NCBI RefSeq assembly: GCF_051967575.1
Contig: NZ_JBQCJW010000013.1
Location: forward strand, 16,477-80,476
Length of the DNA: 64,000 nucleotides
Direction of reading: 5' to 3'
Origin: Solibacillus silvestris_B
GTDB lineage: Bacteria > Bacillota > Bacilli > Bacillales_A > Planococcaceae
Both the position numbers and the translations under genes were made by a program. This document shows positions 8,678 through 18,367 of this stretch, in pieces (position 1 is the first letter of the stretch; the number at the start of each line of letters is the position of its first letter). The notes below the pieces were generated by a model. That model saw only the letters and a program-made list of their open reading frames with translations. It made no database searches and was not told the DNA's origin.

Positions 8678-9082
8678 TATGTTCCTCCAAAATATACTTA
8701 TAAGGTGCTAGGTATAGTACTGCTTAAATTGATAAACGCCTCATCTTGTAATAAATACGGGCTAATAATTTCTCTCTATAGTGCTGGAATAATTGTCACC
8801 GCCTCCGTCTGGAATAGTCTGTCCCGGAATATCTTTTTGGACAGCCCTTATACATAAGCTCTATTTTACTGTGTAATTTTTAATCCAACAACCGCAATTA
8901 CAATAAACAAAACAAATAATCCTTTTTTCGAGCTAAAGATCTGCCGCTGAAAACATATTAAAATACGCCTTGAGCATTTTCCTTTTACATACAGCCATCA
9001 TCGCTACGTAATTTTAAAAAATTGATTGCGATTGCAAAGGAGATGGATTACAGTTTAAAAAAACATAGAAAAAGGTGAGGAC
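8678..9082. other. intergenic region with a possible decayed minus-strand ORF
   Basis: A 405-base gap between divergent genes. On the minus strand, 9001 to 8933 reads MMAVCKRKMLKAYFNMFSAA and soon stops; a one-base frame change continues into KKGLFVLFIVIAVVGLKITQ with a stop at 8866-8868. That tail looks like a membrane segment, so this may be the remains of a small membrane gene, but no ribosome binding site precedes it. CTGTCC/GGACAG at about 8824-8848 is a weak hairpin. Nothing else is recognisable. Confidence 0.3.
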
Positions 9083-9643
9083 ATGGAACGCTGCAGCTGG
9101 GTGAAGCTAGACGAGCCGATTTATGTAAAATACCATGATGAAGAATGGGGAGTGCCTGTTTTTGATGATCGAAAACTATTTGAAATGCTTTGTTTGGAAG
9201 GGGCACAGGCAGGATTAAGCTGGCTAACAATATTAAAGAGACGCGAAGGCTATTTATCAGCGTTCGATCAGTTTGATGCCGATAAAATTGTGCAATATGA
9301 CGATGAAAGACTGATTGCACTGAAAAACGACGAACGCATCATCCGCAACCAACTGAAAATAAACAGTGTTGTCACTAATGCTGAATGTTATTTGGCCATT
9401 CAAAAGGAATACGGTACGTTTGCGGAATATATTTGGTCGTTTGTTGATGGAAAGCCAATTATCAATTCGTGGAATAGCGCATCCGAAGTTCCTGTCACGA
9501 CAGAAATCAGTGATCGAATGAGCAAACAACTAAAGAAGGATGGCTTTAAATTTGTCGGCAGTATTATTTGCTATTCATATATGCAAGCTGTCGGAATGGT
9601 TAATGACCATACGACAAATTGCCATTGCCATGAAAAACATTGA
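9083..9643 (+). CDS. tag: DNA-3-methyladenine glycosylase I
   Basis: Base-excision repair enzyme that removes 3-methyladenine from alkylated DNA. 186 residues, the usual size. The start ERCSWV with Cys4 and His18, and the C-terminal HTTNCHCHEKH with His176 and Cys180, match the zinc-snap ligands of E. coli Tag. The helix-hairpin-helix region EMLCLEGAQAGLSWLTILKR is characteristic. AGGTGAGG precedes ATG 9083. It is transcribed alone and shares a terminator with the facing UspA gene. Confidence 0.95.
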   Translation: MERCSWVKLDEPIYVKYHDEEWGVPVFDDRKLFEMLCLEGAQAGLSWLTILKRREGYLSAFDQFDADKIVQYDDERLIALKNDERIIRNQLKINSVVTNAECYLAIQKEYGTFAEYIWSFVDGKPIINSWNSASEVPVTTEISDRMSKQLKKDGFKFVGSIICYSYMQAVGMVNDHTTNCHCHEKH

Positions 9644-9645
9644 AA

Positions 9646-9680
9646 AAACGCGGCTTCTTATTCAAAGGCCGCGTTTCATT
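9646..9680. terminator. bidirectional terminator between tag and uspA
   Basis: AAACGCGGC (9646-9654) pairs with GCCGCGTTT (9668-9676), with a T-rich tail on the plus strand (CATTTTATTTT) and A-rich sequence preceding it, so it can serve both convergent genes. Confidence 0.8.
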
Positions 9681-10100
9681 TTATTTTACAATCATCGCAG
9701 GACATTGCACACGCTTCATCACCTTATGCGAAACGCTTCCTAAAACCATTTCCTGCAGGCTGTTTAAACCGCGACTGCCGATAATGACCAAGTCGACATT
9801 TTGCGTATTTGCATATTTTATAATTTCAGGTCCAGGCGATCCGTGAACTAACTCTACTTTATAGGAAACATGCTGTTCTTTAAATAACTGCTCAACGGGC
9901 ACAAGCTTTTGGCGGCGTTCCATATAAAGACTTTCGACAGAGCTTGCATGCAATACTTCTGTTTTCACTTTTTCCATATCAATGACGAAAATAATGGTTA
10001 CCGCAGCTTCTTTGCCTGCTTTGGCGATTTTTAAAGCCTCTTTTGCCGCACGGATTGAATTTTGCGAGCCGTCAGCGGCAAGTAAAATATGTTGATACAT
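9681..10100 (-). CDS. universal stress protein (UspA family)
   Basis: A 139-residue cytoplasmic USP domain. The start YQHILLAADGSQNS and the ATP-binding signature GSRGLNSLQEMVLGS (G-2X-G-9X-GS) place it in the ATP-binding subgroup. It lies 10 bases downstream of the SulP transporter gene, the arrangement expected if it modulates or senses the state of that transporter; that link is inference. AGGAGATGG precedes ATG 10100. Confidence 0.93.
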   Translation of the reverse strand: MYQHILLAADGSQNSIRAAKEALKIAKAGKEAAVTIIFVIDMEKVKTEVLHASSVESLYMERRQKLVPVEQLFKEQHVSYKVELVHGSPGPEIIKYANTQNVDLVIIGSRGLNSLQEMVLGSVSHKVMKRVQCPAMIVK

Positions 10101-10110
10101 AATCCATCTC

Positions 10111-11544
10111 CTAATCGATTAATGTCGTTCCTGTCAATTTCTTCATCAGCTGTTTGCTTGATTCATCAATGTTTAAGTAAGTTACTTCTATATTTTTCGC
10201 TTTCAGCTGATCTTTTACCTTCATTAATGCGCCAATTGCTGAAGCATCCCATACTTTGCATTGCGAAAAGTCAATTTCAATGGAAGACTGCCCGATCTTC
10301 TGCATTTTAAAATAATCGATAAAACTTTCGGTCGAAGCGAAAAACAGTTGACCTTTAACTAAATAAACCGAGCCTTGCTGTAAAATGGCAACACGCGAAA
10401 TTTCGTTGACGAAAAATAGGGCGCTTACAATAATTCCGGCAACGACGCCTAATGCCAAATTATGTGTATATAAAACGACGCCGATCGTAAGCAGCATGAC
10501 GAAAACATCCTTTTTCGGTGCTGTTACCGCATATTTGAACGAATGCCAATCAAATTGTGTAATACAAACAACAACCATAACCCCGGCAAGCACAGGCATC
10601 GGGATTTGTACGACATAATCTCCTAAAACCAATATTAAAAACATTAAAAACAGACCAGCGATGAATGTGGAAAGACGACCTCTCGCACCGGATTTTACAT
10701 TGATGACTGATTGACCGATCATTGCACAGCCGGCCATACCGCCAAAAAATCCATTGATGATATTCGCAATACCTTGACCACGTGCTTCTTTGTTTTTATC
10801 GCTTTCAGAAGCGGTCATATCGTCCAAAATGGATGCGGTTAATAAAGATTCGACTAATCCTACAACAGCTAAAGCGAGCGAATACGGCAAAATAATCATC
10901 AGTGTTTCAAAGGTGAAAGGGATATTCGGAATGAGAAATGCTGGCAATGATTGAGAGATTGTGCCCATGTCCCCAACTGTGTTTAAATGGATGCCCGTAT
11001 AAATCGCCACTGCCGATAATATAACGACGGCAATAAGCGGTGCGGGAATGCCTTTAATAAAGAACGGAATCGCATAAATCAATGCAATTGTGCTAAGTAG
11101 AAAGATCCAAGTATAAAAGTCACCACCGATAAAATGGGGAGTTTGCGCAATAAATACTAATATCGCCAATGAGTTGACAAAGCCGATCATTACAGCATTC
11201 GGGATAAACTTCATCAATCGGGCGATTTTCAAAACACCGAAAAGGATTTGAATAACCCCGGTCAAAATGGTCGCCGCCAATAAATACTGTAATCCATGGT
11301 CTTTTACAAGTGATACGATTACTAATGCCATCGCGCCCGTTGCTGCAGAAATCATGGCAGGGCGTCCACCGACAAAGCTGATTGTAACTGCGATGACAAA
11401 TGAAGCATAGAGACCGACCATCGGATCTACTCCCGCTAAAATAGAAAAAGCAATCGCTTCAGGAATGAGGGCTAATGCAACGACTAAACCGGCTAATATA
11501 TCTGCACGTACGTTCCCAAACCATTGCTTGCGTAAATTGTACAT
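10111..11544 (-). CDS. SulP family anion transporter with STAS domain
   Basis: A 477-residue secondary transporter of the SulP/SLC26 family. The N-terminal three quarters are hydrophobic; the signature region ADILAGLVVALALIPEAIAF (residues 14-33) and GRPAMISAATGAMALV are typical. Residues from about 390 form a cytoplasmic STAS domain (IEIDFSQCKVWDASAIGALM). Family substrates include sulfate, bicarbonate and dicarboxylates, and the closest type here resembles the bicarbonate/sulfate group without certainty. AAAGGAG precedes ATG 11544. It heads a two-gene operon with the UspA gene. Confidence 0.92.
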   Translation of the reverse strand: MYNLRKQWFGNVRADILAGLVVALALIPEAIAFSILAGVDPMVGLYASFVIAVTISFVGGRPAMISAATGAMALVIVSLVKDHGLQYLLAATILTGVIQILFGVLKIARLMKFIPNAVMIGFVNSLAILVFIAQTPHFIGGDFYTWIFLLSTIALIYAIPFFIKGIPAPLIAVVILSAVAIYTGIHLNTVGDMGTISQSLPAFLIPNIPFTFETLMIILPYSLALAVVGLVESLLTASILDDMTASESDKNKEARGQGIANIINGFFGGMAGCAMIGQSVINVKSGARGRLSTFIAGLFLMFLILVLGDYVVQIPMPVLAGVMVVVCITQFDWHSFKYAVTAPKKDVFVMLLTIGVVLYTHNLALGVVAGIIVSALFFVNEISRVAILQQGSVYLVKGQLFFASTESFIDYFKMQKIGQSSIEIDFSQCKVWDASAIGALMKVKDQLKAKNIEVTYLNIDESSKQLMKKLTGTTLID

Positions 11545-11781
11545 AGTGAATCTCCTTTAAATAATCTTCTACTATAATAACACGGGAAAAATAGGGTGCA
11601 ACAGCTATATTGTTTTGAAAAAGTCCGTTGAAGCGACTTTATTGTGTGAGTTAATACCTATTTATGACATTTCAAATTAAGTATGAGGAATCAATTTTGT
11701 CTGTTTGAAGAAATTGCATATTCAAGAAAAAATAACTACGCTTATAATAGAACTATTATACTTGGTAAAGGAGTTACACAG

Positions 11782-13611
11782 ATGACTGAACCTTTCAACG
11801 AACAACCAACTAGTTTAGACGAACAAACTGCATTGCAACAGTTAATTGAGCGCCTGAAACCACTGCATGTCATACTATCGCAAAATTCGTATGTCAAAGA
11901 TACGACGACGCGTTTAAAACGGATTATTGATGATGCAAGCAGTCAGCCAATAGTACTTTTTATAGGTAAGGAACGTGTAGGAAAAACAACATTGATTAAT
12001 AGCTTAATTGGTCGGAATCTGCTTGAAGATAGTAATTTAGAACCGACAAGCACGAATACGTTTTTAAAGTACGGGGAACAGGAATGCATTAAAGCAGTCT
12101 TTTTGGACGGAATGGTTGCGACATTTGATATTTCCAATTTAAAGCTGTTAACTGTATCAAATACTGAAAGCGCACAAATAATCCGTGAGCATATCGATTA
12201 TTTGGAAGTATATATTAAACATGATTTGCTTAAGGAAGTAACAATTGTAGATTCGATGGCCCTTGAAGCAGGCGCAAATAACACTGCCTATTTCTCGCAT
12301 TCCCTATTGCAGCGTGTAGATGAAGTGTTTTGGGTATTGCGCGGCGGTTCCGAAGCTACGGAAGCAGAAGTGAATCTGATACATAAGCTTAATACGCTCG
12401 GCATTTACGCGCATTTAGTCGTAAATGGGATCGATCAAATGGATGGGACAGCAGAATCGTTTATCGAAGCCGAAAAAAAACGCTACGGTGCACATTTAGG
12501 AGAGGCTGTCGCGGTTTCGGCATTGCAAGCGCTCCAAGCCCGCAGAACAAATGATACACAGCTATTGATCGATTCCCGCATTACGCAACTTTCGCAATTA
12601 ATGCACCAATTAATAAGCAATAAGCAAAAAAAGACGCGTCATATTACCGAACTATTTATTTATTGGCTGGATCGTATGCGCAAGGAAGTAGAGTCCATAC
12701 CTTCACGGGAGCCTTACATATCAGCTTTTGAAAATGTTGAACAATATCACTCCAATACTGATTTTGAATTTACTCGCCAGCAGCGCGATTTTGCATTGAT
12801 CGCCTCATACGAAGAGGAATATGAAAATGTGAGCAAAGTATTTAAAGAGGTGCAAACATTGTATCAATTATTGCAAAAGCTGGCGAGCGACCTATATTTA
12901 CGTGATTCCACGGTGGAAAAATACGAGGAAATTGCCGGTCTGTATCAAAAAAATGTGCGGGATTACCGTAAATTGCATGTTGAATATACGATGGAATTTG
13001 CGCGATTGGAAAAACAGTTTAAAAAGCAAACAGGAAAATCATTGGCATTTCCATTGGATGAATCGGAAATATCGCCGCTTATTGCTGAACGCATCGACAC
13101 ATTAAATAAAATCCAGGCACAATGCGAAGAAAAGATTGAGCTTATTGAAAAATATGAACAATTTGTATGCAAAAATTTATATACCGTGCAAAACCGTTTA
13201 AATGAGTTGGCGGCAAATCGTCTTGCGACAATTATTAATCAAGCGAGTGAATTAAATCTGCAGCGCAAACGCGAGCGGACATATATTAAATCGTATGCCA
13301 ATAAGCTGGCGGAATTCAACTGTATTGTTGAAGCGCAAAGCTTTTTAAAGGATGCAGTACAGCCATGTTTACTGGACAGCATGCTCCCGATTACAGAGCA
13401 GGAAAAAGGGCATATCCGCAATACGATTGAATGCATTACAGCGGTCGATTTGACGCATAAAGCGTTATATGAGCGCCTTAACTTTACAGAGCCCGAGGAC
13501 TTGCTTGCACAAATGGATTTTGAAACGAAATACAGGCTGATCGGATTAAGTTTGACAGAGGCGGATGTTGTATCCGATATACCTGAATTGCCGAAAGTGA
13601 TTGAAATATAA
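11782..13611 (+). CDS. dynamin-like GTPase with coiled-coil tail
   Basis: A 609-residue protein. The P-loop GKERVGKTT (62-70) with the downstream Thr of TSTNTF (90-95) and the base-recognition NGID (215-218) mark a dynamin-superfamily/YfjP-like GTPase. The G3 motif is degenerate (VDSMA, without the usual glycine). Residues from about 330 to 570 are charged and heptad-like (for example AEFARLEKQF-type and LIEKYEQF stretches), suggesting a long helical bundle, as in bacterial dynamins that remodel or guard membranes. ATG 11782 follows AAAGGAG; an upstream in-frame ATG lacks one. Function is not known. Confidence 0.75.
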   Translation: MTEPFNEQPTSLDEQTALQQLIERLKPLHVILSQNSYVKDTTTRLKRIIDDASSQPIVLFIGKERVGKTTLINSLIGRNLLEDSNLEPTSTNTFLKYGEQECIKAVFLDGMVATFDISNLKLLTVSNTESAQIIREHIDYLEVYIKHDLLKEVTIVDSMALEAGANNTAYFSHSLLQRVDEVFWVLRGGSEATEAEVNLIHKLNTLGIYAHLVVNGIDQMDGTAESFIEAEKKRYGAHLGEAVAVSALQALQARRTNDTQLLIDSRITQLSQLMHQLISNKQKKTRHITELFIYWLDRMRKEVESIPSREPYISAFENVEQYHSNTDFEFTRQQRDFALIASYEEEYENVSKVFKEVQTLYQLLQKLASDLYLRDSTVEKYEEIAGLYQKNVRDYRKLHVEYTMEFARLEKQFKKQTGKSLAFPLDESEISPLIAERIDTLNKIQAQCEEKIELIEKYEQFVCKNLYTVQNRLNELAANRLATIINQASELNLQRKRERTYIKSYANKLAEFNCIVEAQSFLKDAVQPCLLDSMLPITEQEKGHIRNTIECITAVDLTHKALYERLNFTEPEDLLAQMDFETKYRLIGLSLTEADVVSDIPELPKVIEI

Positions 13612-13620
13612 AAATAGAAA

Positions 13621-13702
13621 TCCATCATCAATTGGAAAATCGCTATTGTGATGATGGACAAACAAGGGGCTGTCCATTTTTTCGGACAGCCCCTTGTTTT
13701 TA
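13621..13702. terminator. tandem hairpins between convergent GTPase and yfkAB genes
   Basis: First stem TCCATCATCA (13621-13630)/TGATGATGGA (13649-13658); second stem AACAAGGGGCTGTCC (13661-13675)/GGACAGCCCCTTGTT (13684-13698), perfect over 15 bp with a T-rich tail. The second is a strong terminator and overlaps the end of the facing gene. Confidence 0.88.
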
Positions 13703-14809
13703 TTTTGCCGAACCACTTATGAAATGTTCGTTTTGATAATACATATTTTTCACGAGGACATTCGGGCCTAGGCATTTTACGGCAGGGCAATGGCAATTCA
13801 GGCTTTTCGCCAAATCGGTTTCGAGCCACTTATCGAAAATGGCCGGCAATGTATCGCGCGAAATATTGCCTAGTGCCGGTGTATCGCCAAAATCGGTCAC
13901 AATGACATCGCCTGTGAAAATATTAATATTGAGCCGTGAGCGTCCGTCCGGATCGTTGCGTAATGTAACGTTTTTGGCATGACGCAAACGGTCCAAAAGC
14001 TGCTGATCTTTTTCCGATTTGCTGCACGGATAAAAAGGCAATGTGCCAAACAGCATCCATGTATTTTCATCGCGCACATCAAGCAAATGATGGATCGCTT
14101 CCCGCGTCTCTTCCAATGATAATGATGTTAAGGCACTTGCGAAATCTGAGGGATACATCGGGTGCACTTCGTGCCTTGCACACTTCATTTCGTCTATAAT
14201 TTGACGATGGATATGCTCCAAGTATGGCAATGTTTTTTTGTTCAGCATCGTTTCAGCGGATACCATTACCCCATTTTCCGCAAGCATTTTTGAGTTGTCG
14301 ATCATACGCTGGAATAATGCCGCTCGCTGGTCAAATGTAGGTTTGCGCTCCATCATCGCAAAGCCTGTCTCGACGAATTCCTCAATTGTGCCCCAGTTAT
14401 GGGAAATATGAAGCACATCCAAATATGGCGCTATGAGTAAATAACGTTCTGGCTCCATTGTTAAGTTGGAGTTGATTTGTGTACGTACTCCACGAGCATG
14501 TGCGTATTTCAATAAAGGGAGTACATAATTTTGAACAGATTTTTTGCTCATCATTGGCTCGCCACCGGTAATGCTGAGTGTTTTTAAATGTGGAATTTCG
14601 TCAAGGCGTTTCGTGATTAAATCCATTGGCAGTGCCTCAGGGTCTTTATTTTGCAATGTATAGCCGACCGCACAGTGGGCACAGCGCATATTGCATAATG
14701 TGGTCGTCGTAAATTCAATATTGGATAAAGTTAATCCTCCATGTTTCTCCACGTCGACATAGGCTTCCCATGGATCATAGCTCGGTGTAATTTTTTGTAG
14801 CGTCGTCAT
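13700..14809 (-). CDS. yfkAB: radical SAM/CxCxxxxC motif protein YfkAB
   Basis: A 369-residue radical SAM enzyme. The 4Fe-4S motif CNMRCAHC (C39, C43, C46, CxxxCxxC) is followed by GGEP (82-85). The C-terminal CHCPAVKC supplies the extra CxCxxxxC cysteines (339, 341, 346) that define the YfkAB family, plausibly an auxiliary cluster. In some bacilli the gene is split into yfkA and yfkB; here it is fused. The chemistry is unknown. ATG 14809 is chosen over TTG 14836, which would overlap the AGAAAGGAAG ribosome binding site. Confidence 0.92.
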   Translation of the reverse strand: MTTLQKITPSYDPWEAYVDVEKHGGLTLSNIEFTTTTLCNMRCAHCAVGYTLQNKDPEALPMDLITKRLDEIPHLKTLSITGGEPMMSKKSVQNYVLPLLKYAHARGVRTQINSNLTMEPERYLLIAPYLDVLHISHNWGTIEEFVETGFAMMERKPTFDQRAALFQRMIDNSKMLAENGVMVSAETMLNKKTLPYLEHIHRQIIDEMKCARHEVHPMYPSDFASALTSLSLEETREAIHHLLDVRDENTWMLFGTLPFYPCSKSEKDQQLLDRLRHAKNVTLRNDPDGRSRLNINIFTGDVIVTDFGDTPALGNISRDTLPAIFDKWLETDLAKSLNCHCPAVKCLGPNVLVKNMYYQNEHFISGSAK

Positions 14810-14990
14810 CTTAGTTGAATACTTCCTTTCTAACAATTCATTTTCTCATAAATTAATGCAGATGCAACCTATAAACGCTAATTATTAGAATTTAATAAAG
14901 AAATGCATGATGCGTTAAATGAATGTTTTTCGTAAAAAGTTCCACGAAAAAAGCTGCCTGCAGTTAAGAAACATACAGGCAGCAATGAAG

Positions 14991-16925
14991 CTAGCTTATC
15001 TCATCCAAGTTAAAAGTTATTTGACTATTGTTTTCGCTGTAAAACTTGGAGCCGAAAGAATTTTCTATCATTGTTTCAGTGAGATGGATTTTCGAGAAAT
15101 TGACTGCTTGAATATTACCATTGAACTTGTCATTTTGAATGATGCAGCTTGATGCATGCAGAACAGAATTGTTTTGTACATAAATATCCGATTCATGACC
15201 TTCTGTAAGCTGTGTCGTGACGAGTTCGACCGATGAATCCGAATCAATCCAGATTTGCGTATATGCATGATCGGAAATGAATGAATCCTGGATAAACGCC
15301 TCTGCATTGTTTTCAATGATTAAGCCATTTCGGCCGCCGTGCAGCAGCTCGCTGTTTTTAACAATGATGGAGCTGTCATTAACGATAACTTGCGGCATTT
15401 TATGTGAGAATATATGGCTTTCAATAATATGGAGCGTCGTATCTTTCATTGCGATAATGCCGTTTGCCTGCCCGCCGCTAATTTGCGATTTTTTAATGGT
15501 CGCATTCGTATTGCCAACAACCTCAATCTGAACACCTGTTCCACCTTTAATAATGGAATCATTTACTTCCAATTGACAATGATCCATAACAACAATACTT
15601 TTCCCGCCTATAAATTCACTGTGGCAAATCTCAACGGCACTATTATTTTTCCCGGCGATATGCGCTAAGTCATTATTATGAAAGCGGCAATTTTCAACAG
15701 ACGTCTTCGCATCATTTACCGCTAAAATCCCATTTCCGCTGTTTTGGTGAACTGTTGTGTCCAAAAGGAACAGCTCTGCGTCAATTACTGTCAATGCAGC
15801 GTTATTATGCCCCGTAATCTTGCTCGAAACAATCGAGCAAGATGCCCCTTTTTCGGTAAAGACCCCGATTTGCTTTCCGTCTTTAATGACGGCGTTTTTC
15901 AATGTGCAAATGGAGTTTTCCGTGATGAAAAGCTGTGACAGCACATTTTGCGCAAACACCGTATCGATAAAGTTCGCAATTGATTTATCTTTTAACTGGA
16001 TACCGACACCTTGACAGCTGTATACTTCGCTTTTCGTCATATTAAGCAATGACTCGAGTGTCAATTGGACATTTGCGATTTTGTGGGAGGACAGCACCGT
16101 ATCGCTAATAATTGCTTCCGAAAAATCACGCAGCATAATACCGGATTCATTTCCATTTTGTATTTGGCAACCATTCATTTCAAGCGCGCTTTTTTGCAGC
16201 CATAGCTGTGGAAGTGTGTGATGTTGGATCGCAGTTTTTGAAAGATGAATTTTCGAGTGCTCTGATGCATATATACCATTACCTTCGCCGTATTTAATAT
16301 TGCATTCATTAGCTTCCAGCAGCGAATGATCCTGAACGATCAACTGTGTGCCTTTATGATGATGAATTTCTACATTGTTTAAGTATGCTTTTGCGTTTGA
16401 TTTAACCCAAATGGCTTGGTTTGCTTTGGTGAGAGTGCAATTTTTCAAATGAATGATGGACTTTTCCACTAATAGGTGGACCTTTTCATTATTTTCAAAA
16501 CAGCAATCTTCAAAATATGCCTCGCTTTCATGGATCATCGCTACTGCAACATCTGAAGCATCGGTAAATTGCGTTTTTTCGCAATGCGCTATTCCGCCGT
16601 TAAGCGATAGAAGGACATTCGACAAACCTCCTTGGATGACACAATTTTTTAAAATTAAATGGCCTTCAATGAAAATTTGCGCCGCAGGTTGAATCGTAAT
16701 GTTTTCAAATGTGACAATTGCGGATTTTGCGATGATTACCGTGCCTTCAATGAAAACGGTTCCCGCATTTTTTGCCGCAATCGTTCTATTATCGTGAAAT
16801 GTTAAAGATTCTTTATACGTGCCAGCAGCAACGACAATTTCATCACCATTTGCAGTTTTTTGAACAGCGCGATTGACTGTTTTTATAAGTGAAAAAATAG
16901 AAGTGGACACTTTTATTATCGCCAT
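14991..16925 (-). CDS. right-handed parallel beta-helix repeat protein, no signal peptide
   Basis: About 644 residues. After an N-terminal DUF1565/NosD-like cap (DEIVVAAGTYKESLTFHDN, about residues 26-44) the protein is a long series of short strands of about 23 residues, each near the period of one beta-helix rung. Rungs alternate between a G-N-G-I type (GEGNGIYA, NESGIML, GVGIQL, GNGILAV, ANGIIA, RNGLII) and an H-x-x-P/A-Q type (HTLPQLWL, HKIANVQL, HKMPQVIV, HAYTQIWI). There is no signal peptide, so it should be cytoplasmic, unusual for such a fold. TAGGAGG precedes ATG 16925. It is divergent from the MoxR gene. No enzymatic motif is visible. Confidence 0.8.
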   Translation of the reverse strand: MAIIKVSTSIFSLIKTVNRAVQKTANGDEIVVAAGTYKESLTFHDNRTIAAKNAGTVFIEGTVIIAKSAIVTFENITIQPAAQIFIEGHLILKNCVIQGGLSNVLLSLNGGIAHCEKTQFTDASDVAVAMIHESEAYFEDCCFENNEKVHLLVEKSIIHLKNCTLTKANQAIWVKSNAKAYLNNVEIHHHKGTQLIVQDHSLLEANECNIKYGEGNGIYASEHSKIHLSKTAIQHHTLPQLWLQKSALEMNGCQIQNGNESGIMLRDFSEAIISDTVLSSHKIANVQLTLESLLNMTKSEVYSCQGVGIQLKDKSIANFIDTVFAQNVLSQLFITENSICTLKNAVIKDGKQIGVFTEKGASCSIVSSKITGHNNAALTVIDAELFLLDTTVHQNSGNGILAVNDAKTSVENCRFHNNDLAHIAGKNNSAVEICHSEFIGGKSIVVMDHCQLEVNDSIIKGGTGVQIEVVGNTNATIKKSQISGGQANGIIAMKDTTLHIIESHIFSHKMPQVIVNDSSIIVKNSELLHGGRNGLIIENNAEAFIQDSFISDHAYTQIWIDSDSSVELVTTQLTEGHESDIYVQNNSVLHASSCIIQNDKFNGNIQAVNFSKIHLTETMIENSFGSKFYSENNSQITFNLDEIS

Positions 16926-17201
16926 ACGATTCCTCCTACAAAACATGCTATATGTAATATGTTCACGTAAAATAACAAAATTAATCATTTAAATTCAAAA
17001 ATTTCATGCGGGAAATAATCTGGTTGCCGTTACTTAAAATAGTATGCACGGAACGGAAATATTCCTCACCTCAAAATGAATGGATTGAATAACAGAAGCG
17101 ATAGGTTTAATAAGCGTAAAGGAAGTGAAACGTTATAAGGAGAGTATTACATAAGATGATTGAAGACGGGTTCTCGAATGGACGAAAAAGGAGTGCGAAA
17201 C

Positions 17202-18320
17202 ATGTTTAAACAGTTGCAAATCATACAGCAACAACTTAACGAAAGTTTTTATGACAGGGAAGAAGAAGTTCAGGCATTATTAATCGCCATGTTATCAAGG
17301 CAGCATATATTGTTCATAGGTCCCGCCGGCACAGGTAAAAGTGTCCTATCATCAATGCTCGGGCAAATTGTGGATGGAAGCCAGTATTTTCAGCATTTAT
17401 TGACGCCGTTTAGCACTCCAGAAGAACTGTTCGGGGTGTTGTCATTAAAAGACTTGGAGCAAGGGATTTATAAGCGCAATATCATGAATATGCTGCCGGA
17501 AGCTCATTTTGCCTTTATCGATGAAATCTTTAAAGCGAATTCAGCAATTTTAAATTCGCTGCTTACGTTGATCAATGAGCGGGTTTACTATAACAATGGC
17601 ATACCCATTTCTTCGCCCCTTCTCACAATTGTCGGCTCTTCCAATGAATATATTGAAGAGGGGGAAGGTTTAGAAGCATTGTTTGACCGATTTTTGCTTC
17701 GCTATGAGGTCAATTATATTCGGGGAGAGGAAACCTTTATTTCGATGCTGAAAGATGAAAGCGATGCGGAAGTTTTAAAAATGACGATGGACGAGCTATA
17801 TGATCATCAGCAAAATGTCGCCCGTATTTCCATTTCGGATGCAATTTTTAAAGTCATCGCAAAAATTCGCCAGGCATTGCATGATGAGGGAATAAGACCA
17901 TCCGACCGCAGATTTAAGCAGTCGCTTTCAATATTAAAGGCAAAAGCATATTTAGCAGGAAGAAAAGAAGTGATTAGAGCAGATTTAAACATTTTGGCAA
18001 ACATTTTATGGGAAACAGTTGAGCAGAAAAATGCCACAAAAGAAATTATTCATGAGGTTGCTTTCGATACAGTGGAAGCATTCATTCATCGTACGACAAC
18101 TGAATTTGAAACGATTATAATGACTGTGCAAAACACGATGCTCCAAAAAACAACATTGGCAAAAACAGAGCTCAGTCAATTATTAATGCAAGGAAAGACA
18201 TTATTCATAGAAGTGCAAAATATGAACCGCCAAATGCCAAATCGCCCTGAATTACAAAGCTTAAAAACTGAAATGCAAAAGCAGTTGCTTCGAATAACTT
18301 CGGATGTCATCGGATTTTAA
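17202..18320 (+). CDS. MoxR-type AAA+ ATPase (RavA-like)
   Basis: 372 residues. Walker A GPAGTGKS (40-47), Walker B AFIDEIF (104-110), sensor 1 GSSNE (145-149) and the Arg-finger region LEALFDRFLLRY (158-169). The segment FSTPEELFGVLSLKDL and the spacing INERVYYNNG closely resemble E. coli RavA. MoxR ATPases act with VWA partners as chaperones for protein-complex assembly. ATG 17202 has GGAG 8 bases upstream; a TTG at 17160 is a weaker alternative. It is followed after 47 bases by the VWA gene, as in ravA-viaA. Confidence 0.88.
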   Translation: MFKQLQIIQQQLNESFYDREEEVQALLIAMLSRQHILFIGPAGTGKSVLSSMLGQIVDGSQYFQHLLTPFSTPEELFGVLSLKDLEQGIYKRNIMNMLPEAHFAFIDEIFKANSAILNSLLTLINERVYYNNGIPISSPLLTIVGSSNEYIEEGEGLEALFDRFLLRYEVNYIRGEETFISMLKDESDAEVLKMTMDELYDHQQNVARISISDAIFKVIAKIRQALHDEGIRPSDRRFKQSLSILKAKAYLAGRKEVIRADLNILANILWETVEQKNATKEIIHEVAFDTVEAFIHRTTTEFETIIMTVQNTMLQKTTLAKTELSQLLMQGKTLFIEVQNMNRQMPNRPELQSLKTEMQKQLLRITSDVIGF

Positions 18321-18367
18321 TTTTCTTGAATCAGACTGATTTTACGTGTAGAGGCGGTGTATTGCAG

